Shown here in pieces: positions 41,699-50,165 of a stretch of 64,000 nucleotides of DNA (position 1 is its first letter; each line of letters begins with the position of its first letter). The position numbers and the translations under genes are program-made. The DNA comes from Fructilactobacillus carniphilus (GTDB lineage: Bacteria; Bacillota; Bacilli; Lactobacillales; Lactobacillaceae): assembly GCF_024029675.1 (NCBI RefSeq), contig NZ_CP097121.1, forward strand, positions 930,001 to 994,000. The letters are read 5' to 3'. The notes beneath the pieces are model-generated. The model was not told where the DNA came from. It saw only the letters and a program-made list of their open reading frames with translations, and did not search any database.

Positions 41699-41887
41699 CT
41701 AATCTTCTACATGCTTTTCTACTACTTTTTTCATTCGTTTTTCAAACTGACGGCGGGGCATCATCACAATGTGGTCACATCCCTGACACTCTAATTTAAT
41801 GTCAGCTCCCACCCGGATAATTTCCCAGCGGTTTACCCCACAGGGATGGGGCTTTTTCATTTCGACTACGTCATGTAACTCGTACAT
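41699..41887 (-). CDS. DUF951 domain protein
   Basis: A 62-residue small protein of the DUF951 family with a four-residue-spaced zinc-binding-type pair (HPCG near the start and CQGCDH near residue 35). It lies between parB and ychF, a placement seen widely in lactobacilli. Its role is unknown; the cysteines suggest a metal site. Confidence 0.88.
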   Translation of the reverse strand: MYELHDVVEMKKPHPCGVNRWEIIRVGADIKLECQGCDHIVMMPRRQFEKRMKKVVEKHVED

Positions 41888-41899
41888 TGAAAATTCCTC

Positions 41900-42787
41900 C
41901 TAATCCAGGTGAACATCCAACAACGTTAAAATCCGGTTCAAATCATCGTTAGAGAGATAATCAATTTCAATCTTGCCACGCCCAGATTTCGGTCGACTCT
42001 CACTGATGGCTACTCGAGTTCCAAATTTATCCTGCAGCTGTTCTTCCCCAGCTCGTAAGTAGGGAGACTTGCGGTTGTGTTGTTTGGTTTTAGTCCGCGG
42101 AGCTTCCGTCTGGTTCAATTTTTCAATTTCTTTTTCTAACTGCCGCACCGTTAGCGTTTTTTCTACGGCTTGGTTCGCTAGTTTCACCAGCGCTTGTTTA
42201 TTTTTCACCGCTAGCAAGGTTCGAGCTTGTCCCATTGATAGTTGACCCTTTTGTAGCATTTCCTTAACAGGGACCGGTAAGTTTAGCAACCGCAGGTAAT
42301 TGGCAATGTACGGCCGGCTCTTGCCCAACCGTTTGGAAACCTGCGCCTGCGTCATGTCAAGGTTCGTCATCAACATCTCGTAGGCCTTGGCTTCTTCGAG
42401 CGGGTTTAAATCTTCCCGTTGAAGGTTTTCCATTACCGCAATTTCCATCATTTGGGCATCAGTGGCATCCCGAATGATGGCCGGAATGGTTGTCTTGCCT
42501 GCTGCTTTAGAAGCCCGAAAGCGTCGTTCGCCTGCTAAAATCTCATAACTAGTTTGGTGGGGATTGGGCTGACGCACAATGATAGGTTGAAAAACTCCAG
42601 ACATTTTAATCGAATTAGTTAGGTCCTGGAGGGCATGTGGTTCAAATTTTTTGCGCGGTTGGTACGGATTCGGGTGTAACGTCGCTAAATCCAGTTGTTG
42701 CACCGCTTCGTCGTTTAAACTCAATTCGTTGCCATCAAAGAGCGCATCCAGTCCCCGGCCGAGCCCCTTACTGTTCTTACTTGTCAT
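41900..42787 (-). CDS. parB: Chromosome-partitioning protein ParB (Spo0J)
   Basis: A 295-residue DNA-binding CTPase that loads on parS near the origin and spreads. N-terminal domain has the GERRFRASK motif (CTP site), a helix-turn-helix follows in QAQVSKRLGKSRPYIANY, and a C-terminal dimerisation region ends the protein. Start overlaps the parA stop by 11 bp. A true parS (GTTTCACGTGAAAC) was not found by eye in this window. Confidence 0.95.
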   Translation of the reverse strand: MTSKNSKGLGRGLDALFDGNELSLNDEAVQQLDLATLHPNPYQPRKKFEPHALQDLTNSIKMSGVFQPIIVRQPNPHQTSYEILAGERRFRASKAAGKTTIPAIIRDATDAQMMEIAVMENLQREDLNPLEEAKAYEMLMTNLDMTQAQVSKRLGKSRPYIANYLRLLNLPVPVKEMLQKGQLSMGQARTLLAVKNKQALVKLANQAVEKTLTVRQLEKEIEKLNQTEAPRTKTKQHNRKSPYLRAGEEQLQDKFGTRVAISESRPKSGRGKIEIDYLSNDDLNRILTLLDVHLD

Positions 42788-43544
42788 TGGCAGCCAATAC
42801 CTCCTTGGTTAGTTCCAAATAAACCTGCGCTCCCTTAGAACGCGGGTCGTAATCAATAATGGGAAGGCCGTGACTCGGCGCCTCCGACAGGCGGACGTTC
42901 CGCGGAATAACGGTCTGGTAAACTTTTTCTTTAAAGAATTTTCGAACTTCTTCATTTACTTGGGTCCCTAAGTTGGTCCGAGCGTCATACATCGTTAGTA
43001 ATACTCCCTCAATGTAAAGGTTCGGATTAAAGTGTTTTTGCACTAATTGGACCGTGTTTAATAACTGACTCAATCCCTCTAAAGCATAGTACTCACTCTG
43101 CACAGGAATCAGGATAGAATCGCTGGCTGTAAACGCATTAATCGTAATCAATCCTAGCGAGGGGGGACAATCAATTAACACAAAGTCGTATTGATCATCA
43201 ACCGCTCCCAGGGCGTTTTTCAGCCGGGTTTCTCGAGCCATTTGGGGCGTCAATTCAATTTCTGCTCCAGATAGCTGGATGGTGGCCGGAACGATGTCTA
43301 AGCCCTCGTGTTGCGTTTGCATAATCACAGAGTCTAACGGTGCTTCGCTAACCAACACGTCATAAACGTCGTGTTGAATGGATTGCTTGCTAATCCCCAC
43401 CCCACTGGTAGCGTTTCCTTGGGCATCGGAATCAACGATTAAAACCCGCTTGCCGGCACTCGCCAAATCAGCGCCTAGGTTTACAGCAGTAGTCGTTTTC
43501 CCGACCCCGCCCTTTTGGTTGGCTAAAGCAATAATATGTGCCAT
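42777..43544 (-). CDS. parA: Chromosome-partitioning ATPase ParA (Soj)
   Basis: A 255-residue Walker-type ATPase that works with ParB in origin segregation and replication control. Deviant Walker A is QKGGVGKTTTAVNLG at residues 9-23; the Walker B-like FVLIDCPPSLG follows. Start has GGAGG upstream. Next to parB and 20 bp after rsmG. Confidence 0.96.
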   Translation of the reverse strand: MAHIIALANQKGGVGKTTTAVNLGADLASAGKRVLIVDSDAQGNATSGVGISKQSIQHDVYDVLVSEAPLDSVIMQTQHEGLDIVPATIQLSGAEIELTPQMARETRLKNALGAVDDQYDFVLIDCPPSLGLITINAFTASDSILIPVQSEYYALEGLSQLLNTVQLVQKHFNPNLYIEGVLLTMYDARTNLGTQVNEEVRKFFKEKVYQTVIPRNVRLSEAPSHGLPIIDYDPRSKGAQVYLELTKEVLAANDK

Positions 43545-43563
43545 CTGGTAACCTCCTTGTTCG

Positions 43564-44286
43564 TTATTGAATCGGTTCTTTGTTAGGTGTTCCAGCTTTT
43601 CGGGGATACTTAATCGGAGTCTTTTTCACTTTCTTAATCACAATAATGTGGCGTTCCTCATCGTGAGGAAGCAACGTCAACGCTTCATCTTTCGTGACTT
43701 GACCACCAAGCACATGAATTGCTTTGGTGGCAGTGGTTAATTCTGCTTCAGCTTGAGCGCCCTTTAAGGCAATCAGTGCTCCCCCCACTTTAACCAGCGG
43801 TAAGCACAATTCGCTCATCACACTTAAGCGAGCCAGTGCTCGGGCCGTGGCATAGTCAAACTGTTCCCGATCTGGTGAGCGACGTCCCCCAAACTCTTCG
43901 GCGCGCGCGTGAACCAGGCGCACGTTGCTCAAGCCTAACTGGTCGACTAACTGCTGTAAGAAGACGATTCGTTTGTTTAACGAGTCGACAATGGTCACTT
44001 GCAGCTCCGGATTTAAAATTTTAAGTGGTAGCGACGGAAAGCCAGCTCCTGCCCCAACGTCAACTAATGTCGTTGCGTTTAGTATCCCCGGCACGTAAAA
44101 AGCTGGGGTTACCGAATCATAAAAGTGCTTTAAATATACATCTGGTTCGGCCGTGATCGTAGTTAAGTTAACCCGTTGGTTATAGTCAACTAACAGCCGG
44201 AAATAAGCTTGAAATTGCTGCATTTGCCGCGCACTCAAGGTGATTCCCTGCTTTGCTAAGGCCGCTTGAAACTCTTCTGGCGTCAT
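43564..44286 (-). CDS. rsmG: 16S rRNA (guanine-N7) methyltransferase RsmG (GidB)
   Basis: A 240-residue SAM-dependent methyltransferase acting on G527 (E. coli numbering) of 16S rRNA. SAM motif LVDVGAGAGFPSLPLKI near residue 68. First gene of the operon rsmG-parA-parB-DUF951-ychF-DUF1129. It and parAB are usually close to the replication origin in Firmicutes. Confidence 0.96.
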   Translation of the reverse strand: MTPEEFQAALAKQGITLSARQMQQFQAYFRLLVDYNQRVNLTTITAEPDVYLKHFYDSVTPAFYVPGILNATTLVDVGAGAGFPSLPLKILNPELQVTIVDSLNKRIVFLQQLVDQLGLSNVRLVHARAEEFGGRRSPDREQFDYATARALARLSVMSELCLPLVKVGGALIALKGAQAEAELTTATKAIHVLGGQVTKDEALTLLPHDEERHIIVIKKVKKTPIKYPRKAGTPNKEPIQ

Positions 44287-44414
44287 TAATAACTCCTAAC
44301 TACAGCCGGTTGAACGAAGTTGCTCAATCATTTCTCATTTGCGTAACTATCATCATATTATATATTATAACGAAAATCAGACGTTTTCGTGAGAAAGAAT
44401 AAAATTTTGCAAAG

Positions 44415-44446
44415 AAAAAACAGAATCCAAGCGAATTCTGTTTTTT
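44415..44446 (-). terminator. Terminator of the nucleoside hydrolase gene
   Basis: AAAACAGAATTC and GGATTCTGTTTT arms and a T-run on the minus strand. Confidence 0.85.
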
Positions 44447-44469
44447 CAAATCTCATTCAGGCAAACTAA

Positions 44470-45384
44470 TTAATCCATTTGCTCCACTTGCGCAATGAAC
44501 CACCGGTTAAAAGCAGCCGCATCAATGTCAGTTCCCACTAGAGCGTTCGTTTGACCATCGTGGTAAGCACCACGGACGTCAGCAACCGTTTCCCCAATTG
44601 CTGGTCCATTCGTTTGAATGTCAATCCAATACGGCGTGGTGGTAACCGCTTCCGGATGTCGGAGGTAGAAAATGGTGTTGACATCATGCATTGCTACACC
44701 CGCAGCGTTCTGATCGCCATCACTAATGATAATGTCGTGTAACATTCGTCCAGCCCGATTCATGTGGTTGATTGTCTCCAGGGTTGGGGGCGTCAGTAAT
44801 GCCTTCATGGTGACGTCTAATCCAATCATTACAATTGGGATTCCAGCCTGGTACATGATTTTAGCGGCATCAGGATCCGTAAAGACGTTAAATTCCGCCG
44901 CACTGGTCATATTCCCTCGACCTAGGGTTCCACCCATAGCAACAATTCGGTTAATGTGACTTTTGACCTCGGGGTACTGTGCCAACAGCAATCCAATGTT
45001 GGTATATGAACCAGTCGGTACCAATGTAATTGGTTCCGGGCTCTTCATAATGGATTCGTGTAAAGCGGCAACGGCCGATTGTGGCACTGGTTTTGTCGTT
45101 GGTTCGGGAAAATCATACCCCTGCATCCCCGACTCACCGTGAATCCGGGCAGCATCTTCAAACGGTTTTACCAACGGTTGCTCTGCTCCAGCAGCGACCG
45201 GAATCTGGTCGGCTTTGCCAAAGAATTCCAAAATCTTCAATGCATTATTAGTCGTCTTATCCACGGTTACGTTGCCCGCCACCGTTGTAATCAATTGTAC
45301 GTCTAAGTCAGGATGATTAATCGCCACGGCCAGCGCCGCTGCGTCATCAATTCCCGGATCAGCATCGATGATAATTCGTTCCAT
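44470..45384 (-). CDS. Inosine-uridine-type nucleoside hydrolase
   Basis: A 304-residue hydrolase that splits nucleosides into base and ribose. The calcium site DADPGIDDAAAL is at residues 6-17 and the rest of the signature (VAGNVTVDKTTNNALK, GLDVTMKALLT, HDVNTIFYL) is present. Its substrate range (purine or pyrimidine) is not evident. It starts one base from the tautomerase-like gene's stop, and NupC and a phosphopentomutase relative lie upstream: a nucleoside salvage cluster. Confidence 0.93.
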   Translation of the reverse strand: MERIIIDADPGIDDAAALAVAINHPDLDVQLITTVAGNVTVDKTTNNALKILEFFGKADQIPVAAGAEQPLVKPFEDAARIHGESGMQGYDFPEPTTKPVPQSAVAALHESIMKSPEPITLVPTGSYTNIGLLLAQYPEVKSHINRIVAMGGTLGRGNMTSAAEFNVFTDPDAAKIMYQAGIPIVMIGLDVTMKALLTPPTLETINHMNRAGRMLHDIIISDGDQNAAGVAMHDVNTIFYLRHPEAVTTTPYWIDIQTNGPAIGETVADVRGAYHDGQTNALVGTDIDAAAFNRWFIAQVEQMD

Positions 45385-45776
45385 TAGAGTTCCCCGTTTA
45401 GAAATTGTTGCTTTCCGTTTCCAAAGCTAAAGTCTTCAGCATGGTTAGTGGCAAAGACAATCATAATGTCTTCGGGTTTCATGCCCATTTCCTGCTGAAA
45501 GGCTGCTGCCATGTCTTGACAGTACTTTTTCTTTTGACCCATCGTCCGGGGAGTCGAGAGGATTTCAAACAACAAAACGTCATCCGTCCGTTCAATACCT
45601 AAGCCCGCGTCCATCAGTTTCATTTCGTAGGCTTCGTGTTGGGTCACAACTTGGAAACGATCATCCTCTGGAACGCCTAAATCTTTCCGCGTTAAATCGT
45701 ATGACAGTTGCATCACCTTTTTAATCTCGTCCGGAGTTCTCCGCCCTTTTACCATATCAATGCGCATTAATGGCAT
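45384..45776 (-). CDS. Tautomerase-family protein
   Basis: About 130 residues. The ATG at 45776 gives MPLMRIDM, so Pro would be residue 1 after methionine removal, as needed for the catalytic N-terminal proline of the 4-oxalocrotonate tautomerase superfamily. A nine-base longer frame starts at a GTG. The chain is double the size of a minimal tautomerase subunit, like fused members. It overlaps the hydrolase start by one base. Its substrate is unknown. Confidence 0.8.
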   Translation of the reverse strand: MPLMRIDMVKGRRTPDEIKKVMQLSYDLTRKDLGVPEDDRFQVVTQHEAYEMKLMDAGLGIERTDDVLLFEILSTPRTMGQKKKYCQDMAAAFQQEMGMKPEDIMIVFATNHAEDFSFGNGKQQFLNGEL

Positions 45777-45860
45777 TTTCTTCACATCCCATCTCTTAAT
45801 TTACTTCTATTCTAGCATAGCTCAACCAGGTTCTTTGCCTGCAAACCTTCTAAACCAAAT

Positions 45861-45895
45861 AAAAAAAACGCCCCTGCCCTGCAGAGACGTTTTTC
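45861..45895 (-). terminator. nupC terminator
   Basis: AAACGTCTCTGC and GCAGGGGCGTTT arms, partly G-U paired, then a T-run on the minus strand. Confidence 0.85.
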
Positions 45896-45919
45896 CTTAA
45901 TTTAGAATTTAGTGGTCGA

Positions 45920-47179
45920 TTACCAAACAAAGAGACCCACGATTCCAGCTGACATCAATGATACCAAGATTCCCGAAAGGAAGAGGTACAAAATGTTTTT
46001 GGAAACAAAGTCGTTTTTGTCCCGGCTCACGATTCCCTTCAAACAACCCACGATCATGCCGACCGTACTGAAGTTTGCAAAGGAAGTTAAAAAGACCGTT
46101 AATTGTGCTTGGTAGTGCGGATTGAAGAAGTGGTGGTTGTTAATGTGGGGGGCAATTTGACCCATCACAACGAATTCATTCGTAACCAGCTTGGTTCCCA
46201 TGAATTGGGCAAATTGGAAGGCGTGGTTGACGTCTAATCCCATTAACCAAGCAAATGGGAACATGATTACTCCCAGGATGTGTTCGAGGGATAACCACGG
46301 GTTAATCAGACCTAGTAACTTACTAATCAAAGCAGCCAAGGCCACAAAGGCAATCACGTTGGCCACGATAATCAGGATCAACTTTCCAGCTCCGAGGATG
46401 GAATCCCCTAAGAACGAGAAGAATGGTTCTTTGTGGGGTTTTTCGGGACGATCAGCCACCGTTTCTTCGGCCACTTGTTCGTCCGCCGTGGAACTACCCC
46501 CGATTTGATAGATCACGTCTTCACTCGGCGTCACTTGCACGGGGTTCAAAAGGTTCGTAATGATAATGGCGTTTAAAATGTTCAACGGAATGGCGGTCAG
46601 TACGTATTGCCCAGGAACCATCTGGGCGTAAGCACCTACCATGGCCGCCGTAATACATGACATAGACATCATGGCAATCGTCAAAACTCGCTTTGCGGAA
46701 ATGTTTTTCAACTGTAAACTAGAAACCGCCATGGCTTCCGTGTTCCCTAAAAACATCATTTCAACGGCGTAGAACGATTCAAACTTCGGTTGTCCCGTTA
46801 CGTAGGCCATTCCTCGGCCAATCCATTTAATACAGAAGGGCATAATCCCAAAGTACGTCAAGATATCAAACAACGGCACAATCATTAAGATTGGCATCAG
46901 AGCCGACGTAAAGAAGTTCATTTGTTTGACGTGCACCCAATCGGGAAAGGCAAAGGCGATTCCCGTGTAGGACACATTCACGAGCCACTGGAAACCGCCC
47001 GCGATGGCTTTAACCAGGTCCCGTCCGAGACTAAAGTTCGTCAGTAAATAAGCAACTACCAAGTTCAGCACCAGCACTACGATAATGGAGCGCCAGTTAA
47101 TGTGCTTGTGATCCTTAGAAAAGAGGAATGCAATTCCCAAAAAGACTAACACTCCAATGATATTGACCAGTAGATACAT
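45920..47179 (-). CDS. nupC: CNT-family nucleoside transporter (NupC)
   Basis: A 419-residue concentrative nucleoside transporter, driven by ion symport. Multi-pass (about 10 helices), with the family motifs FSFLGDSILGAGKLILI in the middle and FAQFMGTKLVTNEFV and SFANFSTVGMIVG near the end. Located between the DeoB-like gene and the tautomerase gene on the same strand. Supplies nucleosides for the nucleoside hydrolase nearby. Confidence 0.94.
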   Translation of the reverse strand: MYLLVNIIGVLVFLGIAFLFSKDHKHINWRSIIVVLVLNLVVAYLLTNFSLGRDLVKAIAGGFQWLVNVSYTGIAFAFPDWVHVKQMNFFTSALMPILMIVPLFDILTYFGIMPFCIKWIGRGMAYVTGQPKFESFYAVEMMFLGNTEAMAVSSLQLKNISAKRVLTIAMMSMSCITAAMVGAYAQMVPGQYVLTAIPLNILNAIIITNLLNPVQVTPSEDVIYQIGGSSTADEQVAEETVADRPEKPHKEPFFSFLGDSILGAGKLILIIVANVIAFVALAALISKLLGLINPWLSLEHILGVIMFPFAWLMGLDVNHAFQFAQFMGTKLVTNEFVVMGQIAPHINNHHFFNPHYQAQLTVFLTSFANFSTVGMIVGCLKGIVSRDKNDFVSKNILYLFLSGILVSLMSAGIVGLFVW

Positions 47180-47208
47180 GTTCAGATCCTTTCGTTATCC
47201 AGCAGCAA

Positions 47209-48033
47209 TTAATCGACCGTTACTTGAGCTTCAGGGAGTAAGTTATGTTTGGGCGAGGCCACTAAATGTTGTAACCCTAGGGCGGCTAACACCGTCCCAC
47301 CGACTTCACACACATACGGTTTTTCCAGAACATGATGAGGCTCTAAGTTCTGGTTGTAGAGCATGAACGGCAAAATCTTGTAGGTGGAAAAACCATCTTT
47401 AGACCGGTTATCACCAACCCGGCTAGAAACCACCATTAAGAGGTCATCAGAATGCAAACGTTCCAGTAACCGCTTTAGGTATTGATCGACTTCATTTAAT
47501 GCATCCGTAAAGCCGTCAAAGTCATTTTCTTGAACGTGATTTTGCAAACTCGGAACCTGCAGATAAAAGAAGCCCGGAATTTCCTTGTCCAACTGGTGAT
47601 TTAAAACCGCAAACGCATCGTGATCATTACCGACTTGGAGGTGTCTAGTGTGTTCTTGAGAAAAAAGATAACTCATAAACCGAGAAATAATCATCGAATT
47701 ACTCTGTTTTCCCACTTCCTCAAATACGCTAGACACCCGATAGCTCAACGAGCAATCAAACATTTCTCGCAAACCCGAACAGGACTTGTTCACAATTGAT
47801 CTGGTTCTAGTTAAGCCGTAAGTCGCAATCGGCCGCGCATCCGGATCATCATCGTTCGCAAAGTAGATGTTAAACAACCCCAACTTGTGAAACGTTGGCA
47901 ACGCTGATTCCGATGATTGGTTCAAAACGTGAGTCAACAACGTATCATTATCTGAATTGTGTTGAGCAGACTCATTATCGGAACGCATTCCTAAGGAAGC
48001 CAAATCAACTAGTACCACTCGCTTATAACTCAC
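47209..48033 (-). CDS. Phosphopentomutase-related pseudoenzyme (DeoB-like)
   Basis: A 274-residue protein of the alkaline phosphatase superfamily, closest to phosphopentomutase (DeoB) but about 120 residues shorter. The start KRVVLVDLASLGM aligns with DeoB's metal site (MDSVG) with Asp replaced by Ala, and FHKLGLFNIYF aligns with LxxLGLGNI. The nucleophile region reads NKSCSGLREM; FYLQVPSLQNHVQEND matches the VDFDxxxGH segment with Asp to Pro; SSRVGDN replaces ADHGN. The GTG at 48033 has GGAGG eight bases upstream. The C-terminal YVCEVGGTVLAALG resembles DeoB's end. Catalysis looks lost; a binding or regulatory role is possible. Confidence 0.7.
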   Translation of the reverse strand: MSYKRVVLVDLASLGMRSDNESAQHNSDNDTLLTHVLNQSSESALPTFHKLGLFNIYFANDDDPDARPIATYGLTRTRSIVNKSCSGLREMFDCSLSYRVSSVFEEVGKQSNSMIISRFMSYLFSQEHTRHLQVGNDHDAFAVLNHQLDKEIPGFFYLQVPSLQNHVQENDFDGFTDALNEVDQYLKRLLERLHSDDLLMVVSSRVGDNRSKDGFSTYKILPFMLYNQNLEPHHVLEKPYVCEVGGTVLAALGLQHLVASPKHNLLPEAQVTVD

Positions 48034-48069
48034 TTGCTCACCCTCCATAAAGTAATCATCTTATGCTTA

Positions 48070-48098
48070 ATAATAACTTAATTTTTCTGCCCGAGCAA
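48070..48098 (-). promoter_or_regulatory. Promoter of the DeoB-like/nupC cluster
   Basis: TTGCTC (48093-48098) and TATTAT (48070-48075), 17 bp apart, on the minus strand, ahead of the DeoB-like start at 48033. Confidence 0.65.
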
Positions 48099-48153
48099 TA
48101 AGGAAATCTTCGGATTATGTTACGATATAGTCATTGAATTGGAGGTAATTACA

Positions 48154-48771
48154 ATGAAAAAAAAGCGGTTAATCATGCTTGGTGACTCAATCACAAACGG
48201 TTTTGACGGCTACCGGGACCTTTCTCACAATCTTTCGTATTATCTGCAACAATTACTGCCAGAGTGGCAAATTGAAAACTGTGGGGTAAACGCTGGTTCT
48301 ATCATTGGTAATACCGAACGAGACCTGACCTTCCAAGTTGAAAGTCATGATTTTTCCAACTATCAATTAGCCACCGTCTTCTTTGGTACCAATGACTTTG
48401 CTCATTCAGAGGCTACCCTAACCACGGTGGCCGCTGGACTCCAACACAATCTGACCCAAATGCAACAGGCTAACCCGCAGCTTAAAACGGTGGGTATTTT
48501 ACCGCTCCCACGCTTTGATGGTGGAGTCGACAATCAAAATATCGAAGGAATGGGTCAGTACACGCTTGCTGATTTGGACCAAAAACTCCGGTCCGTTTAT
48601 CAATCCATGGAGATTCCCGTCTTAGACTGGCAAAAAGTGGCCCCCCATCTAGTAACCATAAACAACTACCGCACGACTTTAGGTGACCACCGCCTGCATC
48701 CTAACGCTGCTACCTATCAATTGATGGCAGACGTCCTCTTTCACTTCCTGCAAAAGCAGCACCTCATTTAA
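48154..48771 (+). CDS. SGNH/GDSL-family hydrolase
   Basis: A 205-residue esterase/lipase-type SGNH hydrolase. Block I is LGDSITNGFDG (catalytic Ser), block III contains GTNDFAHS (oxyanion Asn), and block V DHRLHPNA carries the catalytic Asp and His. No signal peptide, so it is probably cytoplasmic. The ATG at 48154 fits GGAGG eight bases upstream. Acyl substrate unknown; arylesterase or thioesterase activity are family possibilities. Confidence 0.92.
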   Translation: MKKKRLIMLGDSITNGFDGYRDLSHNLSYYLQQLLPEWQIENCGVNAGSIIGNTERDLTFQVESHDFSNYQLATVFFGTNDFAHSEATLTTVAAGLQHNLTQMQQANPQLKTVGILPLPRFDGGVDNQNIEGMGQYTLADLDQKLRSVYQSMEIPVLDWQKVAPHLVTINNYRTTLGDHRLHPNAATYQLMADVLFHFLQKQHLI

Positions 48772-48800
48772 AAAAGCATTCGCGTTTGCGAATGCTTTTT
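48770..48800. terminator. Bidirectional terminator
   Basis: AAAAAGCATTCGC and GCGAATGCTTTTT arms with a short loop, between the convergent SGNH hydrolase and TcaA-like genes. Confidence 0.88.
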
Positions 48801-48802
48801 GT

Positions 48803-50026
48803 TTATTGCACCGATTGGTTGGTTTGAATTTGAAGGGGTTGCCCGTTTCCGGTTCCCACGTGAGCTTGATACCGGTTATCAAAAGTACCAAGGGTGTTAT
48901 TAATCTTGACGTCACTTTGAACCCGATAGGTAACTAAACTAGTGTCATCTCCGAGTGGTTGCACCTTTTCAACCTGCAGATGCAAAGTCCCAAACTGCAG
49001 GTGGCTTTGATGATTTTGGTTCACGAAAGCATTCAGGGTTTGGTAATCCGGATTCTTGGTTCCATCCTTGAAGTTCCCTGACACGTTTTGTTGATCCAAA
49101 CTCTGGTTCAGATTAGTCGCATTTCCGACGTCCGTCCACAGGTTACTAAACAATTGAAACCCATCGTTCTTGCTAACGGCACTCGGGAAATTATAACTAA
49201 TCAACTTGCCATCATCCTTCTTAGTAATGGTCTTTTTCTCGCTGACCACTTGATGTCCATCCACGTCCATTTGCAGCCAGGTGGTGGTCTGTTGCCCCAG
49301 GGGAACGTCCGTAACGGCCCCGGTTCCATCGTCCGCCACCGTTCCTACCTTGTCATTATTGACGAAGATTTGAGCGCCAGCAGGCCCCTTCACCCGAAAC
49401 GACATCATTGCTAACGGAACGGTAACTTTTTCGTGTTCGTTGGCAAAAAAGCTGACCTGTTTAAACGTCGAAAGTTTCTTCCCATTCACGTCAGCAGTAA
49501 TCTTAAGACTGTGAAATCCCGGAACCAACGGTGGTAATTGAATTTGACTATTCTCAGATGTTTGCCCGACGTCATGACCATCTAATTCGACTGTGGCGTT
49601 GGGAGCATTCGTTTGCACTATCGGCCGGATTTGATCAATCGCTAAGCGATAGTGGGGGAAAATCCAGAAGTACGTCCCCTTTTTCACGAGCCGGAAACCG
49701 TTGGGAGCAGAATTATTTTGGTCTAACTGGTCCTTTAGGATCGCCAATTCGTGCGGATGCTGTTGATAGTAATTAACCACCGGCCGCATAATCGAAGCAT
49801 TTACCGCTCCCGGTTGACCACTAATCACCACATTGTCAGTAAAAGTTTGTTCCTGTTCGTTCAAAATTCCGCTCGTAATCCGGGCAACCTGCTGATCCTT
49901 TGCATAATAACGATAGCCTGTTAGTCCCAGACCTCCAACTACGGCTACCACCAGTAATAAAAATAAGTTTCGTTTCCAATGGGAACGATGGTGCGGTCGC
50001 AGTTGTCCGTTTTCCTGTTTTGCCAT
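48803..50026 (-). CDS. TcaA-like membrane-anchored protein
   Basis: A 407-residue protein. A basic N-terminus (HHRSHWKRN) precedes a single membrane segment LFLLLVVAVVGGLGLTGY, then a long extracellular region with PEGA-like beta domains (VELDGHDVG, IFVNNDKVGTV) and a C-terminal NTF2-like domain. This matches the TcaA/YvbJ type, but the usual N-terminal zinc ribbon is missing. In staphylococci TcaA affects teichoic acid and glycopeptide sensitivity. Function here is inferred only. Confidence 0.68.
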   Translation of the reverse strand: MAKQENGQLRPHHRSHWKRNLFLLLVVAVVGGLGLTGYRYYAKDQQVARITSGILNEQEQTFTDNVVISGQPGAVNASIMRPVVNYYQQHPHELAILKDQLDQNNSAPNGFRLVKKGTYFWIFPHYRLAIDQIRPIVQTNAPNATVELDGHDVGQTSENSQIQLPPLVPGFHSLKITADVNGKKLSTFKQVSFFANEHEKVTVPLAMMSFRVKGPAGAQIFVNNDKVGTVADDGTGAVTDVPLGQQTTTWLQMDVDGHQVVSEKKTITKKDDGKLISYNFPSAVSKNDGFQLFSNLWTDVGNATNLNQSLDQQNVSGNFKDGTKNPDYQTLNAFVNQNHQSHLQFGTLHLQVEKVQPLGDDTSLVTYRVQSDVKINNTLGTFDNRYQAHVGTGNGQPLQIQTNQSVQ

Positions 50027-50123
50027 GAATTTACTCCTGTTTTTCCGGTGCGTTGTTTCAAGTTTACAACCATCCTACCATATAAATTGACCCCTCGGAA
50101 CCTACGGACCCATGCTGCTAATT

Positions 50124-50154
50124 AAAAAAAGCGCCTGAATAATCAGACGCTAAA
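50124..50154 (-). terminator. Glucosaminidase terminator
   Basis: AGCGTCTGA and TCAGGCGCT arms with a T-run on the minus strand. Confidence 0.85.
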
Positions 50155-50165
50155 ACGATTGAAAC

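Noticed and set aside
44372..44390. Inverted repeat CGAAAA/TTTTCG upstream of rsmG
   Set aside because: Only 6-bp arms in an AT-rich intergenic region; may be chance.
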